From: Pseudomonas sp. NC02
GTDB lineage: Bacteria > Pseudomonadota > Gammaproteobacteria > Pseudomonadales > Pseudomonadaceae
DNA: 64,000 nt
Reading direction: 5' to 3'
Assembly (NCBI RefSeq): GCF_002874965.1
Contig: NZ_CP025624.1
Coordinates: 3,596,001-3,660,000, forward strand
Notes under the pieces: generated by a model
What the model was told of the DNA's origin: nothing
Databases searched by the model: none
The model's input: the letters and a program-made list of their open reading frames with translations, nothing else
Program-made: the position numbers and the translations under genes
Part shown: positions 36,576 to 45,690 of the stretch, piece by piece
Layout of the letters: every line of letters starts with the position of its first letter
Numbering within the stretch: position 1 is the stretch's first letter

Positions 36576-37093
36576 AGGTGGTGGTACTGGCCGGCCCGGA
36601 ATCCAGCGGTAAAAGCTGGCTGGTCGCCCAGTTGCAGGCACATTTTGGCGGGGTAATGGTGGGCGAATACGTGCGTCATTTCATCGACCACCACCAGCGC
36701 GATACCACCCTGGCGGATATCCCGGAGATCGCCCGGGGCCAGTTGGCCTGGGAAGATACCGCCCGCGCCGCGCAGCCGGCGTTGCTGATCCTCGACACCA
36801 ACCTGCTGACCAACAAGCTGTGGAGCCAGACCCTGTTTGGCGACTACCCGGCGTGGCTCGACAGCGAACTGCTCGCCCGCCACTACGACCTGCACCTGCT
36901 GCTGTCTCCGGAAGACGTGGAGTGGACCGCCGATGGCCAGCGCTGCCAGCCGGAGTTTGCCGATCGCCTGGCGTTTTTCCAGGCCAGTCGTGACTGGCTG
37001 GAGCAACATCATCTACCGCTACGGGTCATCCGTGGGGATTGGCAAGCACGCCAGGACCAGGCCTTTTCAGCTGTGGAACAACTGCTGGATTGA
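36572..37093 (+). CDS. NadR-like nicotinamide riboside kinase
   Basis: This 173-residue P-loop protein has Walker A GPESSGKSWL (residues about 8-17) and the NadR kinase-domain strings GEYVRHFIDHHQ and LLILDTNLLTNKLWSQTLFG. It corresponds to the C-terminal ribosylnicotinamide kinase domain of NadR without the adenylyltransferase or repressor parts. It phosphorylates nicotinamide riboside brought in by PnuC, with which it is coupled. It could instead be listed as an AAA family ATPase. The 141 bp after it hold nothing I recognise. Confidence 0.85.
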   Translation: MKVVVLAGPESSGKSWLVAQLQAHFGGVMVGEYVRHFIDHHQRDTTLADIPEIARGQLAWEDTARAAQPALLILDTNLLTNKLWSQTLFGDYPAWLDSELLARHYDLHLLLSPEDVEWTADGQRCQPEFADRLAFFQASRDWLEQHHLPLRVIRGDWQARQDQAFSAVEQLLD

Positions 37094-37234
37094 CCGGCGG
37101 GGACGATTTTCATGCACCGCTCGTTACGCATGGCCCACTTTCAACGTTCTGGCGCGCAGGGCTGAAGACCGGTTATCGGGTCAACGCAGTCCTCTACCCG
37201 GGGCACCGGTCAATCCTTAAAAGGAGATTGGCCT

Positions 37235-38752
37235 ATGAACATGCGCATCGTTGCCCGCTTGATCAACTTGCCCGAAGACCGTGGCGTTCGTGTTGAAACC
37301 GCCGCCCATCACATCCTGCTGGTGCGTTCGGGTAGCGAGGTCCGTGCCTATCAGGCGGATTGCCCCCACGCCGGGGCGCCCCTGGAGCAAGGCGTGGTCT
37401 GTGACGGGAGGATCATTTGCCCGTGGCACAAGGCGGCCTTCCGGGTGGATGACGGCCAGGTCTGCGAGCCGCCCGCGCTGTTGCAGCTCAAGCAGTACCC
37501 GGTGGAGATTCACGACGGCGTGGTCAGTGTGGGCGACGAGGCACTGCCCTCACCCGCTGCCCCGCACACCAACGATTCGCGCTGCTTTATCGTGATTGGC
37601 GCCGGTGCAGCCGGTTCGGCGGCCGTGGCCACGCTGCGCCGCAAGGGTTTCAGCGGCCGGTTGTTGTGGATCGACCAGGAACAGGACCCCGCCTACGACC
37701 GCACCGCCCTGAGCAAATTCGTCATCTGCGGCGAGATGCCGCCGCAGGAAACACCGCCCTTGCTGGACGAGGCCACCTGCCACGCGTCGCGGATCCACGG
37801 CGAAGTGCGCCATCTCGACCCTCAAGCCAAGCGCCTCGAGCTTGCGGACGGTCGCCATTTCGACTACGACGCCGCACTGCTGGCCACCGGCGGCGAAGCC
37901 AGGCCGCTGGATATTCCGGGCACCGTACTCAACAACGTGTTCGTGTTGCGCTCCCGGGACGATGCGGCGCGTATCGTCAAGGCGGCTCAACCGGGCACAT
38001 GTGCAGTGATCATCGGCGACAGTTTTATCGGCCTGGAAGCCGCGTCCGCCTTACGCAAGCGCGGGTTGACGGTGCAGGTGGTGGGCCGTCACGAGATTCC
38101 GCTGGCGGCCCAACTGGGCAAGCGCATCGGTGCCTCACTGCGCCAATTGCATGAAGCCAACGGCGTGATATTCCACACCGCCAGCGAGCCTGCACGCCTG
38201 GAAGGCCACATGGACGTGACGACGGTGGTGCTGAAAAACGGCCACAGATTGGCCGCAGACCTGGTACTGATAGGCGTCGGCGTCACGCCTGCCACGGGGT
38301 TTGTCGAGGGGCTGGAAAAAGCCGAGGACCAGTCGCTCAAAGCCGATGCCGGTTTGTCTGTCGCGCCCGGACTATGGGCGGCGGGCGATATGGTGACCTT
38401 TCCATGGAACGGCCAACCCGTGCGCATCGAACACTGGCGTGTGGCGCAGCAACTCGGGGTGCTGGCGGCGCGCAATATGCTGGGCGCACAACAGGTGTTT
38501 GCCGATGTGCCGTTCTTCTGGACGTATCACTTCGGCAAGACCTTTGAACTGCTGGGCCACCCCCGCCACTGGAATCAGCTCCACGTGGAAGGCGACCTGC
38601 AGCGCCACGACTTCATCGCCCTGCTCTGCCAGGGCGACGAAGTGGAAGCGGTAGTTGCCTGTGAACATCAGCGGGCCATGGCGCTGCTCTCGCAACGCCT
38701 GAAGCACCCGCTGAAGAAGGCCGAGGTGCTGGAGCTGATCCGCGGGCTTTAG
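37235..38752 (+). CDS. Rieske-domain FAD-dependent NAD(P)H oxidoreductase
   Basis: This 505-residue protein has an N-terminal Rieske [2Fe-2S] domain (CPHAGAPLEQ near residue 43 and CPWHKAAF near 62) and a pyridine nucleotide-disulphide oxidoreductase body. FAD binding is seen in IVIGAGAAGSAAVATLRRKG near residue 114 and a second nucleotide site near VIIGDSFIGLEAASALRKRG. The plan is like AIFM3/ferredoxin reductase fusions, which pass electrons from NADH through one chain. The partner is unknown. An AAAAGGAG site lies before the ATG. Its stop codon abuts the convergent ggt gene by a 4-bp overlap. Confidence 0.85.
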   Translation: MNMRIVARLINLPEDRGVRVETAAHHILLVRSGSEVRAYQADCPHAGAPLEQGVVCDGRIICPWHKAAFRVDDGQVCEPPALLQLKQYPVEIHDGVVSVGDEALPSPAAPHTNDSRCFIVIGAGAAGSAAVATLRRKGFSGRLLWIDQEQDPAYDRTALSKFVICGEMPPQETPPLLDEATCHASRIHGEVRHLDPQAKRLELADGRHFDYDAALLATGGEARPLDIPGTVLNNVFVLRSRDDAARIVKAAQPGTCAVIIGDSFIGLEAASALRKRGLTVQVVGRHEIPLAAQLGKRIGASLRQLHEANGVIFHTASEPARLEGHMDVTTVVLKNGHRLAADLVLIGVGVTPATGFVEGLEKAEDQSLKADAGLSVAPGLWAAGDMVTFPWNGQPVRIEHWRVAQQLGVLAARNMLGAQQVFADVPFFWTYHFGKTFELLGHPRHWNQLHVEGDLQRHDFIALLCQGDEVEAVVACEHQRAMALLSQRLKHPLKKAEVLELIRGL

Positions 38753-40473
38753 TAGCCCAGCGACAACCCGGTATTGCGCCGAGGGTCGTTGGCCCCATAG
38801 AAACGGTTATTGCCGACCGGCTTGCCGTCCAGGGACGGCGCGCCTACCAGGATCGCCGCCAGGTGGTTAGCGTCCTGCGGGCCGGCAAACTTGTGGCCCC
38901 AGCCTTCGAGGATTTTCTGGGTGTCGGGGCTCAGGGCAAAGCGTTCGATATTGGTCGCCTCAGGCAGCCATTGCTGGTGGAAACGCGGGGCGTCCACGGC
39001 TTCCTGGATGTTCATCTTGTAGTCGATCACGTTGAGGATGGTCAGCAACGTGGCCGTGATGATACGGCTGCCACCCGGCGTACCCACCACCATCACCGCC
39101 TTGCCATCCTTGGTGACGATGGTCGGGCTCATGGACGACAGCGGCGTCTTGCCCGGAGCAATGGCGTTGGCTTCGCCCTGCACCAGGCCGTACATGTTCG
39201 GCACGCCGATCTTGGAGGTGAAGTCGTCCATTTCGTCGTTGAGGATCACCCCGGTCTTGCTCGCCATCACGCCCGCGCCGAACCAGTCGTTGAGGGTGTA
39301 GGTCACCGAGACCGCGTTGCCCCACTTGTCGACGATGGAGTAGTGGGTGGTGTTATTGCCTTCGTGGGGCGAAACGCCCGGCTTGATGTCCTGGGAGATC
39401 CCGGCTTTCTGCGGGTCGATGGCGGCGCGCAGTTTGGCGGCGTAATCCTTGTCCAGCAGGTGCTCGACCGGGTTCTGCACGAAGTCCGGGTCGCCGAGGT
39501 AGCTGTTGCGGTCGACGTACGCGTGGCGCATGGCTTCGATCTGGTAGTGCAGGCCCTGGGCCGAGTGATAGCCGAGGTCGGCCATCGGGTAGCCTTCGAG
39601 GATGTTCATGATTTCGCAGATGACCACCCCGCCCGAGCTCGGTGGTGGTGCGGACACCACATGGTAGCCACGGTAGTCACACTCGATGGGCGCCAGTTCG
39701 CGGGTCTTGTATTTGTCCAGGTCGGCTTGGGTGATGATGCCTTTGCCCGATTGGCTGGAATCCACAATCGCCTTGGCTACCCAGCCTTTGTAAAAGCCAT
39801 CGGTGCCCTTGACGGAGATTTCCCGCAGGGTTTTCGCCAGGTCTTTCTGCACCAGCTTCTGGCCCACCAGCATCGGCTCGCCGCCGTGCAGGAAGATGCC
39901 GCGCAGGTCTTTGTCTTTCTTGAATTCGTCAGTAGCGGTGTGCAGCAGGTCGACATCGCCCTGCTCCAGGGCAAAACCGTCTTCGGCCAGCTTGATCGCC
40001 GGGGCGATGACCTGGGCGCGCTTGAGGGTGCCGTATTTGCTCAGCGCCAGTTCCATGCCCGACACAGTGCCGGGAACGCCGACCGCCAGGTGGCCCTTGG
40101 AGCTGAGGTCCGGGACCACGTTGCCGTCCTTGTCCAGGTACATGTCGGCGGTCGCGGCCAGCGGGGCTTTTTCGCGGAAGTCGAGGAAGGTCTTGCGGCC
40201 GTCGGCCAGTTGCACGGTCATGAACCCACCGCCGCCCAGGTTGCCGGCCGCCGGGTACACCACGGCCAGGGCGTAGCCCACCGCCACCGCCGCATCCACG
40301 GCGTTGCCGCCGGCCTTGAGCACATCCACGCCCACATGGGTCGCCAGATGCTGGGCGGTGACCACCATGCCATTTTCGCCAGCCACCGGGGCCTGGGAGG
40401 CCGCCTGCACGCCGCTGACAGTCAGCACCAGCGCGGTGGCAATCAAAGTTCGGGTAAACGGTTGGTATTTCAT
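38749..40473 (-). CDS. ggt: Gamma-glutamyltransferase, periplasmic
   Basis: This 574-residue precursor has a signal peptide (residues about 1-24, ending SGVQA) and is self-cleaved into two subunits at the threonine that opens TTHYSIVDKWGN (Thr375 by count). Other family motifs are GNLGGGGFMTVQLADGRKTF and GTPGGSRIITATLLTILN. It transfers or hydrolyses gamma-glutamyl groups of glutathione and glutamine derivatives in the periplasm. The length fits E. coli Ggt (580). It is monocistronic, convergent with the Rieske oxidoreductase gene and divergent from nicS. Confidence 0.92.
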   Translation of the reverse strand: MKYQPFTRTLIATALVLTVSGVQAASQAPVAGENGMVVTAQHLATHVGVDVLKAGGNAVDAAVAVGYALAVVYPAAGNLGGGGFMTVQLADGRKTFLDFREKAPLAATADMYLDKDGNVVPDLSSKGHLAVGVPGTVSGMELALSKYGTLKRAQVIAPAIKLAEDGFALEQGDVDLLHTATDEFKKDKDLRGIFLHGGEPMLVGQKLVQKDLAKTLREISVKGTDGFYKGWVAKAIVDSSQSGKGIITQADLDKYKTRELAPIECDYRGYHVVSAPPPSSGGVVICEIMNILEGYPMADLGYHSAQGLHYQIEAMRHAYVDRNSYLGDPDFVQNPVEHLLDKDYAAKLRAAIDPQKAGISQDIKPGVSPHEGNNTTHYSIVDKWGNAVSVTYTLNDWFGAGVMASKTGVILNDEMDDFTSKIGVPNMYGLVQGEANAIAPGKTPLSSMSPTIVTKDGKAVMVVGTPGGSRIITATLLTILNVIDYKMNIQEAVDAPRFHQQWLPEATNIERFALSPDTQKILEGWGHKFAGPQDANHLAAILVGAPSLDGKPVGNNRFYGANDPRRNTGLSLGY

Positions 40474-40569
40474 CCCTGGCTACTCTGTTTATTAGAAGAA
40501 CTCGAAAGTAATACTTTTCCGATCCAAGCCCCAGCGTTATGCCGCGTTTGTGACAGAGCCTGTCGGTAA

Positions 40570-40595
40570 CGGAATAATGCCCATGCTATATTCCG
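40570..40595. promoter_or_regulatory. Inverted repeat upstream of nicS
   Basis: CGGAATA (40,570-40,576) is repeated in inverted form as TATTCCG (40,589-40,595), with a 12-base centre containing GCTA. It lies 31 bp before the nicS start and could be an operator or overlap its -10 box. It does not resemble the nicA upstream repeats. Confidence 0.4.
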
Positions 40596-40626
40596 GGCCT
40601 TTACGCCGCGCAGCAGAGGCTTTTCG

Positions 40627-41283
40627 ATGGTGATCAAGAAGACCGGTATCCGCGCCCAGCAAGCCGACCAGACCCGCGCGCGGATTCTCCAGGCGGCGGT
40701 CAAGGTCTTCACCCGCGACGGCTATTCCGGCGGGCGTGTGGAAAGCATTTCCCGCGAGGCCGACTCCAACGACCGCATGCTGTATTACTACTTCGGCAGC
40801 AAGGAGCACCTGTTTGTGTGTGTGCTGGAGCACACCTATGAACAGTTCAACAAGGCCGAAAGCAAGCTCAAGCTCGACCTGACTGCACCGGTGCAAGCGT
40901 TGCAGGCGCTGGTGGGGTTTATCTGGAATTACTACGTCAAGCATCCCGAGTTTGTGGCGATCCTGAGCATCGAGAACCTGCACCAGGGCAAGCATGCGAA
41001 GCAGTCGGGTGAACTGCGGCGGTTGTCCGGGGAGGCGGTTGGGGTGTTGCGGCCGATCATTGAGGCGGGCCAGGCCCAAGGGCTGTTTCGTGAAGATGTG
41101 GACATCAAGCATGTGTACTTGATGATTGCTTCGTTGTGCTACTTCTATAACTCCAACCAGCACACGCTGAGTTCGTTTTTGGGGGAGGATTTGGCGGATA
41201 AGACCCAGCAGCGGGATTGGCTGGGGTTTATCAGTGATCTGGTGTTGCGCGGGGTATGCGTGACACCGCCCATCCAACGGTAG
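40627..41283 (+). CDS. nicS: TetR-family repressor, probable NicS
   Basis: This 218-residue TetR protein has its helix-turn-helix at GRVESISREADSNDRMLYYY (about residues 38-57) and a C-terminal ligand-binding domain. In P. putida KT2440 NicS is a TetR repressor of the nicAB operon, induced by nicotinate and 6-hydroxynicotinate. This gene sits right beside nicB, tail to tail, so NicS is the natural assignment. The closest generic match would be the RutR/KstR2-like group, and I cannot align it to the KT2440 protein here. Confidence 0.72.
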   Translation: MVIKKTGIRAQQADQTRARILQAAVKVFTRDGYSGGRVESISREADSNDRMLYYYFGSKEHLFVCVLEHTYEQFNKAESKLKLDLTAPVQALQALVGFIWNYYVKHPEFVAILSIENLHQGKHAKQSGELRRLSGEAVGVLRPIIEAGQAQGLFREDVDIKHVYLMIASLCYFYNSNQHTLSSFLGEDLADKTQQRDWLGFISDLVLRGVCVTPPIQR

Positions 41284-41297
41284 AACCTGGATCTAAA

Positions 41298-41387
41298 TGT
41301 GGGAGCGGGCTTGCTCGCGAATGCGGTGTATCAGTCAATATATTTGGCGACTGACGAACCGCTTTCGCGAGCAAGCCCGCTCCCACA
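41298..41387. repeat. REP-type inverted repeat
   Basis: Two facing copies of TGTGGGAGCGGGCTTGCTCG-type sequence lie between the convergent nicS and nicB genes. The element probably folds into a large hairpin that protects both 3' ends. Confidence 0.9.
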
Positions 41388-41404
41388 TTTTTTGACCGTG
41401 TGAA

Positions 41405-44400
41405 TCAATGGGTACCGGGATTGGCTCGCAGGTGTGCCACGGTTTGCTCCAGGCCTTCCCACTGCGGTGCATGGGGTGCGAAGCGCCCGCGCAGGTAGGC
41501 GGCCAACTCCGCCACTTGGGTGTTCGACAAACTGTCCTTGAACGCCGGCATGTAACCCAGATCCTTGGTCGCCGGAGTGCTGATCCCTTGCAAAATCACC
41601 TTGATCAGGTTGTCCGGTTGATCGCTGTGCACATTGGTATTGGTCGCCAGTGACGGGCTGACGCCGAACAGCTTCGGGCCCTGTCCGTCGGCATGGCAGG
41701 CCTTGCATGAACCTTCGAATACCCGTCGCCCATTGGCATTGGGCACCGTCGCAGCTGCCACCACCTGCGCTTCGGCGGCGCCGCTGTCGTTCAGCAAAGC
41801 CAGGTACACCGCCATCGCGCGGATGTCGGTCTTGGGCAGTTTCGCCAGTTCAGTCACGACCGGTCCCATCGGCCCCGTTGCCACGCCATGGGCATCGGAA
41901 TAACCAGTGCTCAGGTAGCTGAACAATTGGTCTTCGGTCCACGGCGTCGGCGCCTTGGACAAGCCATTCAAGGCCGGCGCTTCCCAACCGTCCACCCTGC
42001 CGCCCGCGAGGAACGCCTTGCCGCCCTTCTCCGCCCCCATCAGGTTGCGCGGCGAATGGCACGCCGCGCAGTGCCCCAAACCGTTGACCAGGTAAGCGCC
42101 ACGATTCCATTGCTCGCTGCGCTGTGGCTGCACGCTGATTTCCCCACGGCGCAGGAACAGCGCATTCCAGCCGGCCATCAACGGCCGGATATTGAACGGA
42201 AACTTCATCGCATTCGGCACCGGTGCCTGGCTCACCGGTGCCTGGGACATCAGGTAGGCATACAGCGCCTGCATGTCGGCATCGTTGATATTGCGAAACG
42301 CCGTATAGGGAAACGCCGGGTACAGGTTGCGCCCGTCGCGGCCAATGCCGTCGCGCATCGCCCGCTCGAACGCCGGGTAGGACCAGTTGCCAATCCCGGT
42401 TTTCTCATCCGGGGTGATGTTGCTGCTGTAAAGGGTGCCGAACGGCGTATGCATCGCCAGCCCGCCGGCATTGGGGGCACCGCCCGGTGCCGTGTGGCAC
42501 ACCGCGCAATCCCCCACGGCGGCCAGCAAGCGCCCGCGCTCCAGCGTGGCCTTGGACCAGGTGCCTGCACTGGGCGGCGCAATCGGGGCAATTTCGCTGT
42601 GAAACGGCCACGCGGTAGCAGCCATGCCCAGCACCGCGCCAAAGGCGGCGAACAATGAGCCGAACAACCATTTGCGGCGCTTTTCCGGGGACTTCGCCGG
42701 CTCGCCCAGGGTGCCTGCATTCAGCGCCGCCAATACCCGCTCGGGGGTAATCGGCAGCTCGCGAAAACGGATGCCGGTGGCGTCATAGATCGCATTGGCA
42801 ATCGCCGCCGCGCTGGGCACCGAGGCCGACTCACCGGCGCCCATCGGGGGCTGGTCCTGGCGCGGCATCATCAGTACGTCGATCTGCGGCACTTCCGGGA
42901 AGGTCAGGATCGGATAACCGCCCCACTCCTTGCTCGCCACGGTCGACTCTTCAAAGGTCACGCGTTCCTTGAGCACACGGCTGGTGGACTGGATCACATT
43001 GCCGTGGATCTGATGCTGCACCCCTGCGGGGTTGATCATCATCCCCGAGTCATGCCCGATCACCACCCGCGTCACCGAGACATCGCCGGTCTGCTTGTCG
43101 ATGGCCACGTCCGCGACCCACGCCGCCCACGCCGCACCGAAGCCGGGGAACTTGCTGTGGATGTAACGCGCGTAGGCAAAGCCCCGACCACGCAGCAGGT
43201 GGTCCTCATTCGCGGTTTGCATCGGCGCGGTACGCGGTGCCCAGTTGGCGCGTTCGGCGGTGGATTTCACCAGGTCGATGGCGCGCTCGTCCTTCAGGTA
43301 ACGCAGGCGGTACTCCACCGGGTCGACCCCGGCGGCAAACGCCAGTTCGTCGATATAGGATTCATGGGCGAAGGTGTTGGGCAACGCCGACACACCGCGC
43401 ATCCACGAGGCGCGAACGATCGGCGCCATGTCGTTGATGGTGACGCGCATGTTCGCGATGTCGTAGGGCGGGATCGAGGTGCGGTCGCCCATCTCGAACA
43501 TCGCCGCCACCGGCTCGACCCGGCCGGTCAACAGCAGCGCCAGGGTGGGCGCGCCGTTGGACGGGTAGCTGGTTTCAAAGTCATAGGCGGCGATGCTGCC
43601 GTCGGCGTTCAGGCCGCCGTCGACATCCATCAATTGCGCGGTGCCCTTGGGCTCCCACAGGTGCTCCTGTTCGCGGGTCAGTTGCACCCGCACCGGCTTG
43701 CCCACCGCACGCGACAGCAGCAAGGCGTCGGCGCATACATCATCGGCGCAGTTACGGCCGTAGCAGCCGGCGGCCTCCATGCGAATCACGTCGATGGACG
43801 CTTCCGGGCATTCCAGCAACCAGGCCAGGTCGGCCCGCAGCAGGTGCGGGTTCTGGCTGCCCGACCAGACGCGGCTGCCACCGGGCTGATAATCCGCCAC
43901 GCCACAGGACGGGCCGATGGAGCCGTGCATCTGGTATGGCCACAGGTAGGTGCGCGGCATGCGCTGGCTGGCGGCGGCCAGGGCTGCGTCGACGTTGCCC
44001 TGGTCGAGCACGGTGCGGCGTACCCGCGGGTTGTCGCGGATTGCCTGCTCCACATCGCTCATGTCCGGCAGTGGGTGGTTCCAGGGTTTCCAGTGCACCT
44101 GCAGTTCCTGGGCGGCCTTGATTGCCTGCTCTTCGCGCAAGGCCACCACGCCGACAAAATCACGGATCACCACCACCGCAACAATGCCCGGGATATGGGC
44201 GATGGAAGACTCGTCGACCTTCAGCAGGCTGTTGCCGACAAAGTCACCGCAATCCAGGCCCGCATACGGTGGGCGGATCACCCGACCGTGGAGCATGTCC
44301 GGCACGCGCATGTCGTGCACGTACGTCAGTTCGCCGGTGGCCTTGCCCGGGATATCCACCCGGGCTGCGCCCTTGCCCACCAGGCGGTAATCGGCGGTGG

Positions 44401-44947
44401 CCTTGAGCGGTGCATCGCCGCTGATGCGCAGTTGGTCATGCTCGCCCGTCACCAGTTCGCCATAAGTGATGGTGCGCCCGTCTACGCCGCGGATAACGCC
44501 TGCGTCGACCTTGAGACTTTGAGCATTTACGGACCAGCGTTGCGCCGCCCGCGCCAGCAGGAAACGCCGGGCTTCGGCGGCGGCATTGCGCAGCGGAATC
44601 GCGGAGATCTGCAAGGTTGCGCTGGCAATGGTCGCGCCCTGGTTCGGCGCACGCTCGGTGTCGCCCAGCACCATGCGCACCTGGTCCATGGTCAGGTCCA
44701 GTTCTTCAGCGACGATCTGCGCCAGGGAGGTGCGAATGCCGGTGCCCAGGTCCACGTGCCCGTTGAAGGCGTACACCAGCCCATCATCGTTCACTGCGAT
44801 AAACAGCCCCAGCTCCTTGGGCTTGACCGTCGGTGTGCCGCCTTTGGCCACCGGCCCCGAAGGTGGCAGCACATCGTCGACGATCAGCAGGACGCCGGCC
44901 TTGGCCAGCCATTGGTCGCGGGAAGGGATTGCGTCAGTCATGGTCAT
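41405..44947 (-). CDS. nicB: Nicotinate hydroxylase large subunit NicB (molybdopterin plus cytochrome c domains)
   Basis: This 1180-residue protein pairs a xanthine-dehydrogenase-like molybdopterin region (about residues 1-780) with a membrane helix near 790-810 and a C-terminal part holding three haem c motifs: CAVCH, CAACH and CKACH. With NicA it converts nicotinate to 6-hydroxynicotinate and passes electrons through the haems to the respiratory chain, not to oxygen. P. putida NicB is of similar length (about 1187). The start MTMTD at 44,947 is 10 bp after the nicA stop, and a further ATG lies at 44,941. Both genes form the nicAB operon. The domain order supports a membrane-anchored periplasm-facing haem part. 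Confidence 0.9.
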   Translation of the reverse strand: MTMTDAIPSRDQWLAKAGVLLIVDDVLPPSGPVAKGGTPTVKPKELGLFIAVNDDGLVYAFNGHVDLGTGIRTSLAQIVAEELDLTMDQVRMVLGDTERAPNQGATIASATLQISAIPLRNAAAEARRFLLARAAQRWSVNAQSLKVDAGVIRGVDGRTITYGELVTGEHDQLRISGDAPLKATADYRLVGKGAARVDIPGKATGELTYVHDMRVPDMLHGRVIRPPYAGLDCGDFVGNSLLKVDESSIAHIPGIVAVVVIRDFVGVVALREEQAIKAAQELQVHWKPWNHPLPDMSDVEQAIRDNPRVRRTVLDQGNVDAALAAASQRMPRTYLWPYQMHGSIGPSCGVADYQPGGSRVWSGSQNPHLLRADLAWLLECPEASIDVIRMEAAGCYGRNCADDVCADALLLSRAVGKPVRVQLTREQEHLWEPKGTAQLMDVDGGLNADGSIAAYDFETSYPSNGAPTLALLLTGRVEPVAAMFEMGDRTSIPPYDIANMRVTINDMAPIVRASWMRGVSALPNTFAHESYIDELAFAAGVDPVEYRLRYLKDERAIDLVKSTAERANWAPRTAPMQTANEDHLLRGRGFAYARYIHSKFPGFGAAWAAWVADVAIDKQTGDVSVTRVVIGHDSGMMINPAGVQHQIHGNVIQSTSRVLKERVTFEESTVASKEWGGYPILTFPEVPQIDVLMMPRQDQPPMGAGESASVPSAAAIANAIYDATGIRFRELPITPERVLAALNAGTLGEPAKSPEKRRKWLFGSLFAAFGAVLGMAATAWPFHSEIAPIAPPSAGTWSKATLERGRLLAAVGDCAVCHTAPGGAPNAGGLAMHTPFGTLYSSNITPDEKTGIGNWSYPAFERAMRDGIGRDGRNLYPAFPYTAFRNINDADMQALYAYLMSQAPVSQAPVPNAMKFPFNIRPLMAGWNALFLRRGEISVQPQRSEQWNRGAYLVNGLGHCAACHSPRNLMGAEKGGKAFLAGGRVDGWEAPALNGLSKAPTPWTEDQLFSYLSTGYSDAHGVATGPMGPVVTELAKLPKTDIRAMAVYLALLNDSGAAEAQVVAAATVPNANGRRVFEGSCKACHADGQGPKLFGVSPSLATNTNVHSDQPDNLIKVILQGISTPATKDLGYMPAFKDSLSNTQVAELAAYLRGRFAPHAPQWEGLEQTVAHLRANPGTH

Positions 44948-44957
44948 CGATCCACGT

Positions 44958-45434
44958 TCAAGGCATTTGGCGGGCGGCACGCAGCACCGCGCGGAGGATT
45001 TCGATATGGGTGCCACAGCGGCAGAGGTTGCCCGACAGTTCGCTGCGCACCTCGGCTTCGCTGGGGTTGGGATTGCGGTCGAGCAAGGCCTTGGCGGTCA
45101 TGATCATGCCGTTGAGGCAGTAGCCGCACTGGGCGGCCTGTTCATCGATGAAGGCCTGCTGCACCGGGTGCGGGGTCTGGCGGGTGCCGAGGCCTTCGAG
45201 GGTGACGATGTTGCGGCCCACGGCACCCGACAGGGGGAAGACGCAGGAGCGTGCAGCCACGCCGTCGATGATCACCGTGCAGGCGCCGCACTCCCCCAGG
45301 CCGCAGCCGTATTTGGGGCCGTTGAGTTGCAGGTCATTGCGCAGGATCAACAACAGCGGGGTGTCGGCCATTGCGCTGACTTCGCTGGTGTGGCCGTTGA
45401 CCTCAAGCGTTACCGTGATGTTCTGGCTGGTCAT
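44958..45434 (-). CDS. nicA: Nicotinate hydroxylase small subunit NicA (2Fe-2S)
   Basis: This 158-residue protein carries two [2Fe-2S] sites typical of molybdenum hydroxylase small subunits: YGCGLGECGACTVIIDG (residues about 42-58) and CGYCLNGMIM with CRCGTHIEI further on. It passes electrons from the NicB molybdenum centre to its haems. It is the first gene of nicAB. Two matching 19-bp repeats lie upstream (45,457 and 45,529) as candidate NicS operators. P. putida NicA has almost the same length. Confidence 0.92.
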   Translation of the reverse strand: MTSQNITVTLEVNGHTSEVSAMADTPLLLILRNDLQLNGPKYGCGLGECGACTVIIDGVAARSCVFPLSGAVGRNIVTLEGLGTRQTPHPVQQAFIDEQAAQCGYCLNGMIMTAKALLDRNPNPSEAEVRSELSGNLCRCGTHIEILRAVLRAARQMP

Positions 45435-45456
45435 TCGCTTCGCCCGTTGGATTTGG

Positions 45457-45475
45457 TGAAGTGTCCACTACATCA
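45457..45475. promoter_or_regulatory. Candidate NicS operator, copy 1
   Basis: TGAAGTGTCCACTACATCA lies 22 bp upstream of nicA and contains the imperfect palindrome TGAAGTG-TC-CACTACA. A second copy differing at two bases lies exactly 72 bp further upstream. TetR repressors bind such paired sites over promoters. The link to NicS is inferred. Confidence 0.5.
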
Positions 45476-45528
45476 AACAGTCAAAAAAAAGCGTCGCGTA
45501 CCTGGGGTCTCGCGACACACTTGACGGG

Positions 45529-45547
45529 TGAAGTGGTTACTACATCA
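45529..45547. promoter_or_regulatory. Candidate NicS operator, copy 2
   Basis: TGAAGTGGTTACTACATCA repeats 17 of 19 bases of the site at 45,457. The two are in the same orientation, 72 bp apart. Confidence 0.5.
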
Positions 45548-45586
45548 ACGTAGAGCAAAAACGGTGCCAGAAGATGGATGAATAGC

Positions 45587-45679
45587 TGTGGCGAGGGAGC
45601 TTGCTCCCGCTGGGTTGCGAAGCGACCCCAAAAGATGGGCCTGCTGCGCAGTCCGGCGGGAGCAAGCTTCCTCACCACA
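45587..45679. repeat. Inverted repeat of the GCGAGGGAGCTTGCTCCC class
   Basis: TGTGGCGAGGGAGCTTGCTC at the left is mirrored at the right by GGGAGCAAGCTTCCTCACCACA. It ends 11 bp past the nicR stop and is a likely 3' hairpin for nicR. A second copy of the class lies at 50,389. Confidence 0.88.
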
Positions 45680-45690
45680 GGGGATCGGGG

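Noticed and set aside
38863..40569. Plus-strand frame of 568 codons opposite ggt
   Set aside because: Antisense to ggt, which has a signal peptide and the TTHYS cleavage site. The product is Arg/His/Gln-rich with no recognisable domain.
43004..45103. Plus-strand frame of 699 codons opposite nicB and nicA
   Set aside because: Antisense shadow. nicB and nicA match a known enzyme with metal-binding motifs.
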